DNA of 64,000 nucleotides, taken from assembly GCF_000725805.1 (NCBI RefSeq), contig NZ_JOFT01000012.1, forward strand, positions 62,001 to 126,000, written 5' to 3'. Source of the stretch: Streptomyces xanthophaeus. Its GTDB lineage: Bacteria; Actinomycetota; Actinomycetes; Streptomycetales; Streptomycetaceae. Shown here in pieces: positions 16,392 to 24,923 of the stretch. Position numbers and translations under genes: made by a program. The notes beneath the pieces were generated by a model. It saw only the letters and a program-made list of their open reading frames with translations. It did no database searches and was not told the origin of the DNA. The first letter of the stretch is position 1. Each line of letters begins with the position of its first letter.

Positions 16392-18170
16392 ATGACGCCG
16401 CGCGCCGAACTCCCGGGCGGGTACGAGCCCGTTGACCTCATCACGTGGAGGCGCATCCGCCGCTACGCCGTGCCCGGCTGGATGATCGAGCACGCCACCG
16501 CCCACCGGCTGGCCGGGGACTGGCGGGCCGCCTGCGCGACCGCCGCCTTCGACGTCACCTTCGACCCGGCCGACGTCGCCTCCCGCTACGGGGCCTCCGT
16601 CGCCGAGGCGTTGGAGGACGACCTCCGCCACCTCGCCCCGGACCTGCTGCGCTGGCACCTGCCGCGAGTGCTGGGCGGCCACACCACCATCGCCCCCGGC
16701 CTGCGGATCGTGCTCGCCCACTACGGGCAGCGCCCCGGCTCCCCGCGCGACCCGGAAGCCCCCGTACTGTCCGTCACCACCTCACCGATGATCGGCGGGC
16801 CGCAACGCCTGCGCCTGCACTGCGCGCCGCTCGCCCGGCGCGAGCTGTACGCCCTGTTCGGCTTCCCCTTCACCGTGGAGGACTGGACCGCGGCCCGTTT
16901 CCTCTGGGACGCCCGGCGCAGCGACGGCCTGCGCGCACGGTTCGGCGGCGGCGGCGACGGCGGCCGGCTGCCCTTCTTCCGCGCGGACGGCTCCACGCTC
17001 GACCCGGCCGAGCTGCCCGTCGACGAACCCGACCCCGCCGACCGGGCCGCACGCGCGGAATGGGCCACCCTGCTGCAGCTCGCGGGCGGAGCCGCCGAGG
17101 CCTGCGCGGCCGTCGGCATCGAGCGCGACCTGAGCCTGCCTCCCCAGCACTACTACGAGCGGCCGTTCGACACCGGAGCCCTCCTGGGAGGGGGCCCCTT
17201 CGACCTCACCCGGCTGACCGACGAGGTCGGGCACCTCGGGGCGGCGGGCGCGGGCCACCGGTTCCGTTTCCCGCGCGACGGACGCACCGTCGAGCTGACG
17301 CAGGACGGCCTCGGCCCGCACGGCACGTTCCGGGCCCGGTTCATCGCGCGGGAGCAGGCGAAGGAGGTGCCCCTGCTCCCTCAGTACGCCTGGCGGCGCC
17401 TGCCCGACCTCGAACTGGTGCGGACCGGCCTCATCACGCCGCAGGAACTGCACCCGCTGGTCACCGCCTCCCTCTTCCCCGGCAGCGGACCCTTCGTCCC
17501 ACCGCCCGGCCCCGCCCTGCCGGCCCCCGTCAGGGTGCGCTGCCGCGGCGAGTGGCACGAGGTCCGCTCGCGCGGCGGGGTACTGGAGCTGCCGCACACC
17601 CCCGAGGAGCAGCAACGGGAGCGCGCCCTGCGGGCGTTCGGCGGCGAGGTCGCCGGATGCTTCGCCGTGGAGCAGACCTGGACCACCGGCCACGGCCGGC
17701 TGCCGCGCGCCCTGCGGGCCGAACAGCAGGAGCTGTTCCTGCGCGCCCAGCACGGGGACACCCCGGCCGTCGTGGCGCTGCTCGACGCGGGCGTCGACCC
17801 CCGGATCCGTGACGGAGGCCGTCGCGGACTGCTCCACGTCCTGCACCAGCTCGACCACGAGGAACTGCTGCCCCGGCTGCTGGACGCGGGACTCGACCTG
17901 GAGGCGCGGGACAACGAACAGCGCACCCCCCTGTACGCGACGGCGGTCAACGGCGGCTCCGCGGACCTGGTGCGGGCCTTCCTGGCGGCCGGATCCCGCA
18001 TCGACGTCATCGACCACCGGGGGATGTCGCTGTCCCACGTCGTACGCCGCTACCGCAGCACCGACCTGGACTTCCTGAGGCAGCGGGTGGACGAGGAACA
18101 CCCCGGCATCGGCGCCGCGTGGTGGGACCGGTGGATCGGCGAGCGGGAAATGAAGGTCTGGCAGACATGA
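16392..18170 (+). CDS. Large ankyrin-repeat protein of a MoxR/vWA locus
   Basis: A 592-residue cytoplasmic protein. The first 460 residues are a unique region I cannot assign (for example WRRIRRYAVPGWMIEHATAHRLAGDW and QHYYERPFDTGALLGGG). The C-terminal 120 residues form ankyrin repeats: LFLRAQHGDTPAVVALLDAGV, GLLHVLHQLDHEELLPRLLD and TPLYATAVNGGSADLVRAFL. The ATG at 16392 is the best start; an upstream TTG extension would read through the tRNA-like sequence. Its stop overlaps the MoxR start (ATGA), so the two are co-translated. In related systems such genes encode the third, system-specific partner of MoxR and vWA proteins. Confidence 0.82.
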   Translation: MTPRAELPGGYEPVDLITWRRIRRYAVPGWMIEHATAHRLAGDWRAACATAAFDVTFDPADVASRYGASVAEALEDDLRHLAPDLLRWHLPRVLGGHTTIAPGLRIVLAHYGQRPGSPRDPEAPVLSVTTSPMIGGPQRLRLHCAPLARRELYALFGFPFTVEDWTAARFLWDARRSDGLRARFGGGGDGGRLPFFRADGSTLDPAELPVDEPDPADRAARAEWATLLQLAGGAAEACAAVGIERDLSLPPQHYYERPFDTGALLGGGPFDLTRLTDEVGHLGAAGAGHRFRFPRDGRTVELTQDGLGPHGTFRARFIAREQAKEVPLLPQYAWRRLPDLELVRTGLITPQELHPLVTASLFPGSGPFVPPPGPALPAPVRVRCRGEWHEVRSRGGVLELPHTPEEQQRERALRAFGGEVAGCFAVEQTWTTGHGRLPRALRAEQQELFLRAQHGDTPAVVALLDAGVDPRIRDGGRRGLLHVLHQLDHEELLPRLLDAGLDLEARDNEQRTPLYATAVNGGSADLVRAFLAAGSRIDVIDHRGMSLSHVVRRYRSTDLDFLRQRVDEEHPGIGAAWWDRWIGEREMKVWQT

Positions 18171-19396
18171 GCAGCCACCCCGGCGGCCACGCCGGCCCGC
18201 GTCCGGGCACCCGGCCCGTACCGGCGCCCCTCGCCGCCGCCGACGACCTGGGCGCCCGGCTCGGCAGGACCCGTACCGAATCCGGCACCGACCACCAACT
18301 GGAGGCACTGGCCCTGGCCGTGACGGCCAATCAGCCCGTGCTGCTGTGGGGCGAACCCGGCATCGGCAAGTCCGCGGGCATGCACAGGCTCGCCGCCTCG
18401 CTGGGGGTGGAGCTGGAGACGGTCATCGCCAGCGTCCACGAGCCCTCCGACTTCGCGGGCCTGCCCGTCGTCGGCGAGGACCCCGCCACCACCGGCGTGC
18501 CGATGGCCCCGCCGGACTGGGCGGTCCGCCTCGCCCGCACCGGACACGGGCTGCTGTTCTTCGACGAACTGTCCTCGGCCCCGCCCGCCGTGCAGGCGGC
18601 CCTGCTGCGCGTGGTCCTGGAGCGCCGGGTCGGCAGCCTCGAACTGCCCGCCGCCGTACGGATCGTCGCCGCAGCCAACCCGCCCGCCAGCGCGGCGGAC
18701 GGCTGGCACCTCAGCCCGCCCCTGGCCAACCGCTTCGTCCACCTCGACTGGACCCACGACCCGCGCACCGTGGCCCGCGGCATGGCCGGGACCTGGCCCG
18801 AGGCGGCCGTCCCGGCCGTCGACCCGGCCCGGGTCCCGGGCTCCGTGGCCCGGGCCCGCGGTGCGGTCTCCGGCTTCCTCACCGCCCGGCCGGGCCTCGT
18901 CCACCAGATGCCGGCCGGGGCCGCGGACCGGGGGCGGGCCTGGCCCTCCCCGCGCACCTGGGAGATGGCCCTGCGGATGCTGGCCACCGGGTACGCGGCC
19001 GCCGTGGGCCGCGAGGCGCTGGCCGCCGCGCTCACCGGCGCGGTCGGCGAAGCCCCCGGGATCGAACTGCTCTCGTACCTCGAACACCTCGACCTGCCCG
19101 ATCCGGACCGGGTACTGGCCGACCCGGAGGCCTTCGCCCTGCCGGAACGAGGCGACCGGCAGCTGGCCTTCCTCATCGCCGTGGTCGCGGCCGTGCAGGG
19201 CGAGCTCACCCGGGAGCGCTGGGAGGCAGCCTGGACGGTGCTGGCCAAGGCGGTCGAAGCGGGCGTGCCCGACGTGGCCGCGCGGGCCGCCGCCGACCTC
19301 GCCGCGATGCGCGACCTGGACTGGCCCGTACCGGCCGGCATCGACGCCTTCGTGGAACTGCTCCAGCTGTCCGGCGCACTGCCGGGCCGCGGCTGA
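18167..19396 (+). CDS. MoxR-family AAA+ ATPase
   Basis: A 409-residue ATPase with Walker A GEPGIGKS (residues 62-69), Walker B LLFFDEL (about 128-134), the sensor-1 segment RIVAAANPP and an arginine-finger region LANRFVHL. MoxR proteins are chaperone-like and usually remodel a vWA-domain partner. That partner is the next gene, and the upstream ankyrin gene overlaps by four bases. The start ATG at 18167 was chosen for this overlap. Confidence 0.9.
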   Translation: MSSHPGGHAGPRPGTRPVPAPLAAADDLGARLGRTRTESGTDHQLEALALAVTANQPVLLWGEPGIGKSAGMHRLAASLGVELETVIASVHEPSDFAGLPVVGEDPATTGVPMAPPDWAVRLARTGHGLLFFDELSSAPPAVQAALLRVVLERRVGSLELPAAVRIVAAANPPASAADGWHLSPPLANRFVHLDWTHDPRTVARGMAGTWPEAAVPAVDPARVPGSVARARGAVSGFLTARPGLVHQMPAGAADRGRAWPSPRTWEMALRMLATGYAAAVGREALAAALTGAVGEAPGIELLSYLEHLDLPDPDRVLADPEAFALPERGDRQLAFLIAVVAAVQGELTRERWEAAWTVLAKAVEAGVPDVAARAAADLAAMRDLDWPVPAGIDAFVELLQLSGALPGRG

Positions 19397-19403
19397 ACCC
19401 GCC

Positions 19404-20624
19404 GTGGACCTGCCCGCGCGCGAGCCGGGGCAAGAGCCCGGGGGAGAGCCCGCGGGCCTCGACCGGGTGAAGCTGCTCGCGGCCCGCTACCAGGCCGCCG
19501 AGGCCCGCCCCTACCTCGCCTGCGCCCTGTACGCCCTGACCGTGGTGCCCTGCACCGCCGTGCGCACCATGGGCGTCGACCGGTACTGGCGCTGCTACGT
19601 CTCGCCCGCCTTCGTCGAGGCCACGCCCGTCCCCGAACTCGCCGGGGTCTGGATCCACGAGGTGGCGCACCTGTTGCGCGACCACCACGGCCGGGCCGGG
19701 CGGCTGCCCGCCGCCGACCAGCGCGACCGGGTCCGCGTCAACACCGCCCAGGACTGCGAGATCAACGACGACCTGCTGGCCGACGGGCTCGCCCTGCCCG
19801 CGGGCCGGATGGAGCCCCGGCTCTTCGGCCTGCCCACGGGCGGCATGTTCGAGAGCTACCTGGCCGGCGTCCCGGCCACGCCCCCCGCCCTGGACTGCGG
19901 CTCCGGCGCCCACGGCACCCCGATGCCCTGGGAGCTCGGCGAGCGGGCTCCCGTCACCCGGATCGGCCCGGTGGAGGCGGAAGCGCTGCGCCGCCAGACC
20001 GCCCAGGCGGTGCGGGCCCACCGGCGCACCCGGGGCACACTGCCCCGGGGCTGGCACCGCTGGGCCGAGGAACTCCTGGAGCCCGCCGTCGACTGGCGCC
20101 GCGCGCTGTCCGGGGCGGTGCGCGAGGCCGCCGCCTGGGCGTCCGGCGCGGTGGACTACACGTACCGCCGCCCTTCGCGCAGGACCCCGGCGCTCGGCGG
20201 CAAGGTGGTGCTGCCCAGTCTGCGCAGGCCGCTGCCGCGCGTCGCGGTGGTCATCGACACCTCGGGGTCGATGGGCCCGGCGGAGCTCGGGGCCGCGCTC
20301 GCCGAAGTCACCGGGGTGCTGCGGGAGGTGGGGATACGGGGCGACCGGGTCGCGGTCCTGGCCTGCGACGCCGACGTGCAGGCCGTGTCCCGGGTGAACA
20401 GCGCCGGCCAGGTGGCCCTGGCCGGGGGCGGCGGCACCGACATGCGGGCCGGGATCGGCGCCGCGCTGGCCCTGCCCGACCGGCCCGACGTGATCGTCGT
20501 CCTGACCGACGGTTTCACGCCGTGGCCGCCGCAGAGCCCGGCCTGCCGGGTGATCGCCGCACTGCTCGGGGACACCGCACCGATGCCCCCGGCCTGGGTG
20601 GAGACCGTACGCGTCCCGCTGTGA
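19404..20624 (+). CDS. vWA-like protein with HExxH metallopeptidase domain (DUF2201 type)
   Basis: A 406-residue protein. The N-terminal half contains the zinc-peptidase motif HEVAHLLRDHH (H85, E86, H89) and VNTAQDCEINDDLL, typical of the putative metallopeptidase domain paired with DUF2201. The C-terminal half is a vWA-like domain with the MIDAS motif DTSGSM (D285) and GGGTDM. It is the expected partner of the MoxR ATPase seven bases upstream. Start GTG 19404. The catalytic residues are all present, so it may be an active peptidase switched by MoxR; that is inference. Confidence 0.87.
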   Translation: MDLPAREPGQEPGGEPAGLDRVKLLAARYQAAEARPYLACALYALTVVPCTAVRTMGVDRYWRCYVSPAFVEATPVPELAGVWIHEVAHLLRDHHGRAGRLPAADQRDRVRVNTAQDCEINDDLLADGLALPAGRMEPRLFGLPTGGMFESYLAGVPATPPALDCGSGAHGTPMPWELGERAPVTRIGPVEAEALRRQTAQAVRAHRRTRGTLPRGWHRWAEELLEPAVDWRRALSGAVREAAAWASGAVDYTYRRPSRRTPALGGKVVLPSLRRPLPRVAVVIDTSGSMGPAELGAALAEVTGVLREVGIRGDRVAVLACDADVQAVSRVNSAGQVALAGGGGTDMRAGIGAALALPDRPDVIVVLTDGFTPWPPQSPACRVIAALLGDTAPMPPAWVETVRVPL

Positions 20625-20738
20625 GCGGAGCCGGACCGGCCCGCCCGCGGTGGCCGGGAACGTACGGTCGCCCGGCCCGGCCCGGTGTGCACGTGGGAGC
20701 ATGACCGGGCAACACCCGGTGTCTGGAGGGGGAATCCG

Positions 20739-21281
20739 TTGACTGGAGTACGCAAGGGCCTGGCCAAGGTGGAGGTCGCGCTGAGGTGGGACCCCAGCAG
20801 CGCGGGCACGCCCGCGAACGACCTGGACATCGTCGCCGCGGTCTACGGGGCCGACGATCCGTACGGGGAGCCGGTCCACCTGGTGCACTTCGGCAGCCGC
20901 TCGCCCGACGGCACCATCACGCTGAACCGGGACAGCCACACCGGCCAGGGCTTCGGCTTCGACGAGGTGATGACCCTCGAACTGGACCGGATGGCCGAGC
21001 GGCTGTGCCGGGTGGTGGTGGGCGTGGTGATCCAGGACGCCGACGCCGGCGAGGGTGCCACGAAGACCTTCGCGGACATCACCGGTACGGGGGTGCGGAT
21101 CCGTGAGGGGCACACGGACCTCGCCGAGAGCGGCTTCGAGTCCGTCCGGGGCGCCACCGCGGCCACGATCGCCGAGTTCACCCGCGAGGCCTCCGGCAGC
21201 TGGTCCCTCGACGCGCGGCTGCGCGGATTCGCCGTCGGCCCGGAGGAGTTCGCCCGCACCATGGGCGCCGCCCGGCCGTGA
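20739..21281 (+). CDS. TerD-family calcium-binding stress protein
   Basis: A 180-residue stand-alone TerD domain starting TGVRKGLAKVEVALRWDPS. NDLDIVAAVYGADDPYG carries the acidic DLDI calcium-site motif, and SRSPDGTITLNRDSHTGQGFG is close to the family consensus. The start is TTG at 20739, supported by the GGAGGGGGAA ribosome site and by the conserved N-terminus. It is 114 bases after the vWA gene and probably in the same unit or functional group. TerD proteins are linked to tellurite, phage and DNA-damage responses. Confidence 0.88.
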   Translation: MTGVRKGLAKVEVALRWDPSSAGTPANDLDIVAAVYGADDPYGEPVHLVHFGSRSPDGTITLNRDSHTGQGFGFDEVMTLELDRMAERLCRVVVGVVIQDADAGEGATKTFADITGTGVRIREGHTDLAESGFESVRGATAATIAEFTREASGSWSLDARLRGFAVGPEEFARTMGAARP

Positions 21282-21312
21282 GCACGGGCCGTGAGCACGG
21301 GCCGTGAGCACG
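21274..21312. repeat. Three perfect 13-bp tandem repeats across the terD stop codon
   Basis: GGCCGTGAGCACG is repeated exactly three times. The first copy contains the TGA stop of the TerD gene, so gain or loss of a copy would not alter the protein. Confidence 0.75.
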
Positions 21313-21357
21313 GGAGCGGCCCGGCGCGTCCCTGATCGGGACGGGCCGGGCCGCTCC
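21313..21357. terminator. Bidirectional 20-bp hairpin between convergent genes
   Basis: Arms 21313-21332 and 21338-21357 match in 19 of 20 pairs around a TGATC loop. It lies between the convergent TerD and aminopeptidase genes and can serve both. Confidence 0.75.
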
Positions 21358-21364
21358 GGGCGTC

Positions 21365-22942
21365 CTACTCGCAGGTGCCGCCGTCGGCGGGGACCGTGCC
21401 GTCGATCAGGAACGCGTCGACCGTCTTGGTCGCGCAGGAGTTGACCCCGTAGGTGCCGTGGCCCTCGCCCTTGACGGTGAGGCCCACGCCCACGCCCTTG
21501 CCCAGGGAGTCGGCCATCCGGCGGGCGCCCTCGACCGGGGTCGCGGGGTCACCGGTGTTGCCGATGACGAGGATCGGAGCCGCGCCCGGCGCGCTCACGT
21601 CGGGCTTGGCCCGTTCGCCCGGTACCGGCCAGTCCTGGCAGGTGGCCATCAGTTCCTCGGCCTTGACGTCACCGAAGACGGGGGAGGCCTTCTTGAACTC
21701 GGGCACCATCGCCGCGGCCTGCTCGGCCGTGACCCGGGTGCTGTCGTCGGCGCAGCTGATGGCTCCCCGTGCACCGAGGGAGTTGTCGTAGCGGCCCTTG
21801 TCGTCGCGGCCGCCCAGCAGGTCGGCGTAGGCGAGGAGGATCTCACCCGTGCCGTCCGCCTGGACCTCGCGGATGCCCAGCGCCAGGTGTTCCCAGGTCT
21901 CCTCGCTGTAGAGCGTGGCGATCATGCCGCTCTCGGCCTGTGCGGCGGTCAGCTTGCGGCCTTCGCCCGCGGGCACGGGCTTCTTCTCCAGCTTCGCCAG
22001 CATGGCGTTGATCCGCTCGGTGCCGGTCGTGGCGTTCGGACCGGTCGGGCAGTTCGCCCCGAACTTCTTCGCGCAGTACTGCATGGCGTGCTCCAGGGCG
22101 GTCTGGAAGCCCTTGATCTGGCCGAGGCCCTGCTGGAGCGAGTCCTGGGTGGGGTCGACCACGGCGTCGAAGACCGTACGGCCGACGTTCGCCGGGAACA
22201 GGTGGGCGTAGACCCCGCCCAGCTCGGTGCCGTAGGAGATGCCGAAGTAGTTGAGCTTCTGGTCGCCGAGGACCTGGCGCATGACGTCCAGGTCGCGGGC
22301 GGCATTGGTGGTGCCGACGTGCGGGAGGATCTTGGCGGAGTTCTGCTTGCAGCCCTCGGCGAACTTCTTGGTGCTCGCGACGGAGTCCGTGGAGGCGTTC
22401 AGCTCGTCCATCGTCTTGTCGTCGACGCACTTGACGCCCGCGCTGTCGCCGACGCCCCGCGGGTCGAAGCTCACCAGGTCGTAGACCGAGCCCAGCTTCT
22501 TGTAGTCCTTCGAGGCGAGGGAGGGGAGGGTGCTGACACCGGAGCCGCCGGGGCCGCCGAAGTTGTAGACCAGGGAGCCGATGCGCTTGCCCTGGTCGGT
22601 GGCCTTCTTGCGGATGAGGGCCAGGTCGATGGTCTCGCCCGCGGGCTTGGCGTAGTCGAGCGGCACCTTCATCGCGGCGCACTCCCACCCGGCGCCGGGG
22701 GCCTCACCGCCGCCCTGGGCCACGGAGGGGGCGGCGCAGCCCTGCCAGGCGAGCTGCTGGCCGGTGATCGAGGCCGGCAGCGCGACGGGCGTGGGGCTGG
22801 GGGAGGCCGGGGCGGCGCTCTGGGCGCCGTCCTTGGCGTCGGCCTTCTTGCCGCCGTCGTCACAGGCCGTCAGAGCGGAAACCGCCAGCAGGGCGGCAGC
22901 GGCGAGCACGGCGGACCGGGCCGGCCGTATGAGGGGGGACAT
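21365..22942 (-). CDS. Secreted tripeptidyl aminopeptidase-like alpha/beta hydrolase (lipoprotein)
   Basis: A 525-residue exported serine hydrolase with a lipoprotein signal (AVLAAAALLAVSALTAC). The catalytic nucleophile is in FGISYGTELG, the oxyanion region in YNFGGPGGSG, and the C-terminal TAP-like domain has GNTGDPATPVEGARR and the histidine segment GEGHGTYG. Streptomyces Tap/SlpD/SlpE relatives remove tripeptides from secreted proteins. The ATG at 22942 defines the signal peptide; the much longer open frame upstream is not a gene. It is convergent with the TerD gene. Confidence 0.9.
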   Translation of the reverse strand: MSPLIRPARSAVLAAAALLAVSALTACDDGGKKADAKDGAQSAAPASPSPTPVALPASITGQQLAWQGCAAPSVAQGGGEAPGAGWECAAMKVPLDYAKPAGETIDLALIRKKATDQGKRIGSLVYNFGGPGGSGVSTLPSLASKDYKKLGSVYDLVSFDPRGVGDSAGVKCVDDKTMDELNASTDSVASTKKFAEGCKQNSAKILPHVGTTNAARDLDVMRQVLGDQKLNYFGISYGTELGGVYAHLFPANVGRTVFDAVVDPTQDSLQQGLGQIKGFQTALEHAMQYCAKKFGANCPTGPNATTGTERINAMLAKLEKKPVPAGEGRKLTAAQAESGMIATLYSEETWEHLALGIREVQADGTGEILLAYADLLGGRDDKGRYDNSLGARGAISCADDSTRVTAEQAAAMVPEFKKASPVFGDVKAEELMATCQDWPVPGERAKPDVSAPGAAPILVIGNTGDPATPVEGARRMADSLGKGVGVGLTVKGEGHGTYGVNSCATKTVDAFLIDGTVPADGGTCE

Positions 22943-23205
22943 GCGTGGTGCTCCTGATGACCGTGCGGACGTGATCGAGAAGGGCCCGCCGCAGCGAACA
23001 CCCGGCGTCGGCCCACCGGAACCGTACAGGGGAGCGGGTGCCGGCCGGCACCCGGTATCCGGAGTAACGGGCTCCGCACAGATCGGGCGGCGGTCGTCCC
23101 TCGGAAGGGGTGACCGCCGCCCGGTCCGGGTGGCGCGCTGCCACCGTCCCCACGAGGCAGCGCGGGCAGGTCGCCGTCCGGTCATCGGGACGGCGGCCCA
23201 CCGGT

Positions 23206-23838
23206 TCAGGGGGCCGCTGCGGCCGGGGTCACCGCGCTGGCCGCAGGCGCCAGGCCCAGGGAGGGGAGCAGGGCCGCGTCGACGAAGCGCACCAGGTAGT
23301 CGGCGTCCGCGTAACGGCCCTCCAGGACGGGCCGGATCCGGAGCACACCCATCAGCTGGGCCGGCAGGAACTCCACCGCCGGATGGTCCGCGGTGATCTC
23401 GCCCCGCGCCACGCCCCGCGCCACCATCGCGTCGAAGGCGGCCAGCTCCGGGTCCACCAGCGCTTCCCGCAGGGCGGCCTGGAGCTCCTCGTCGCTGAGC
23501 ACGGCGTGCCCGAGGGCCTGCATGAGCCGGGTGTCGCGCCCCGAGGTGCAGGCCGCGATCCGCGCGGCCTCGCGCAGGTCGCCCGCGAGGGAGCCGGTGT
23601 CCACCGCGACGAGCGTGCCCCGGCGGCCCGCGCGCAGGGCGGCGGCGACCAGCTGCGGCTTGGTCCTCCACTGCCGGTAGAGCGTGGACTTGCCGCAACT
23701 GGCCCGGGCGGCGACGCCCTCCATGGTCAGGGCCTCGTACCCGTGCTCGCGCAGCTGGTCGAGCACGGCGTCGTAGAACTCCTGCTCGCGCTCCGGGGTG
23801 ATCTTGGAGCGCCGCGGGCCGGTCGGCGTCGACGTCAT
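23206..23838 (-). CDS. TetR-family transcriptional regulator
   Basis: A 210-residue regulator with an N-terminal TetR HTH (FYDAVLDQLREHGYEALTMEGVAARASCGKSTLYRQW) and a C-terminal ligand domain of the TetR_C_11 kind. The ATG at 23838 (MTSTPTGPRR) is preferred over longer forms, which would translate the operator array. It is divergent from the PAP2/DMT operon and almost certainly represses it and itself through the three palindromes at 23904-23945. Confidence 0.9.
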   Translation of the reverse strand: MTSTPTGPRRSKITPEREQEFYDAVLDQLREHGYEALTMEGVAARASCGKSTLYRQWRTKPQLVAAALRAGRRGTLVAVDTGSLAGDLREAARIAACTSGRDTRLMQALGHAVLSDEELQAALREALVDPELAAFDAMVARGVARGEITADHPAVEFLPAQLMGVLRIRPVLEGRYADADYLVRFVDAALLPSLGLAPAASAVTPAAAAP

Positions 23839-23903
23839 GGTGCGGCTCTCCTTCACGGCTCCTGTGCGCCCTTTCGCTAGGAAAAGTGTACGGGAACGCA
23901 AGC

Positions 23904-23945
23904 GTATCGGTACACAAGCGTATCGATACGCGAATGTATCGATAC
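23904..23945. promoter_or_regulatory. Three palindromic operators with 16-bp periodicity
   Basis: GTATCGGTAC (23904-23913), GTATCGATAC (23920-23929) and GTATCGATAC (23936-23945) are exactly 16 bp apart. A degenerate fourth copy may start at 23888. They occupy the gap between the TetR gene and the divergent PAP2 gene and are the probable TetR operators. Confidence 0.75.
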
Positions 23946-24020
23946 ACTGGCGTGTCGCTGTGTGCGCGGTTCCGACCAGCCGCTGAACAGATCCGAGCAC
24001 GAGGAAAGTGAGACCGGGGG

Positions 24021-24923
24021 ATGTCCCAGACCACACCTGCCGGACCGGCAGCCGGACGGAGGGCCGCGCGCCGCCGTCTCATACGCGAGCTGCTGCTGGT
24101 CGCAGGACTGTTCACCGTCTACAAGGCCGGCCGGCTGCTCTCCACGGACCGCACCGAGGAGGCCTTCCGCAACGCCGCCTGGGTCTGGGACGCCGAACGC
24201 GCCCTCCACCTGCCCGGGGAGGGCGCGGTGCAGAGGCTGCTGCTGCACGGCGACACCCTCGTCCACACCGCGAACACCTACTACGCGGCCGTCCACTTCC
24301 CCGCGACCGCGCTCTTCCTGATCTGGCTCTACCTCCGCCGCCCGGACCACTACCTGTGGGCGCGCCGCGCACTCGCCGTGCTGACCGGAGCCGCCCTGGT
24401 CCTGCACCTCTCGTTCCCCCTCGCGCCCCCGCGGATGTTCGGCGGAGCAGACATGATCGACACCGGGCAGGTCTACGGACCCACCGTGTACGGGGCCGCG
24501 CCGGCCTCCGACACCCTGGCCAACCAGTTCGCGGCGATGCCCTCCCTGCACTTCGGCTGGGCGCTGATGCTGGCCCTCGGCATGATCGCCGCCACCGGCC
24601 CGCAGACCCCGGCCGGGAAGCCCCGGCGGTGGCGCGCACTGTGGCTGCTGCACCCGCTGCTGACCCTCCTCGTGATCGTCGGCACCGCCAACCACTACTG
24701 GCTCGACGCGATCGTGGCGGCCGTACTGCTCGGCGCGGCGCTGCTGCTGATCCCGCGGCCCCGCCCGGCCGACGGCAGCGGCACGGACCCGTTGCCGGAC
24801 ACGGACACGGACAGGGACAGGGACAGGGACACGGACAGGGACGCGTCCGTTGAGGCGGACGCCGCCGTACGGAGCCTGGCGCGGCCGCGGACCGCCCCCG
24901 ACCAGGTAGGGGCCCGGCGGTGA
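24021..24923 (+). CDS. PAP2-superfamily membrane phosphatase/phosphotransferase (Aur1-like)
   Basis: A 300-residue membrane protein of the PAP2_3 branch with about six helices. The phosphatase signature is in FAAMPSLHFGWAL (the conserved PSLH) and the last catalytic histidine is in TANHYWLDAI. Relatives include inositol-phosphoryl transferases and lipid phosphatases. The last 45 residues are a hydrophilic tail with an Asp-Thr/Asp-Arg repeat that is not conserved in the family. It is the first gene of a two-gene operon, overlaps the next by four bases, and is probably repressed by the divergent TetR. Confidence 0.85.
   Translation: MSQTTPAGPAAGRRAARRRLIRELLLVAGLFTVYKAGRLLSTDRTEEAFRNAAWVWDAERALHLPGEGAVQRLLLHGDTLVHTANTYYAAVHFPATALFLIWLYLRRPDHYLWARRALAVLTGAALVLHLSFPLAPPRMFGGADMIDTGQVYGPTVYGAAPASDTLANQFAAMPSLHFGWALMLALGMIAATGPQTPAGKPRRWRALWLLHPLLTLLVIVGTANHYWLDAIVAAVLLGAALLLIPRPRPADGSGTDPLPDTDTDRDRDRDTDRDASVEADAAVRSLARPRTAPDQVGARR
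24797..24842. repeat. Seven GGACA(C/G) hexamers
   Basis: Tandem hexanucleotides encode the alternating DTDTDRDRDRDTDRD tail of the PAP2 protein. The copy number is likely to vary between strains. Confidence 0.75.

Noticed and set aside
22943..23205. Possible small gene between the aminopeptidase and TetR genes
   Set aside because: The open frames there are Arg/Pro-rich on both strands, with no ribosome site or recognisable motif. I treat the stretch as the aminopeptidase leader and TetR 3' region.
21365..24115. A single 916-codon minus-strand frame across the aminopeptidase and TetR region
   Set aside because: Only the part from 22942 downward has signal peptide and hydrolase motifs. The upstream extension runs antiparallel through the operator array and out of frame with the clear TetR gene; it is a high-GC open frame without coding character.
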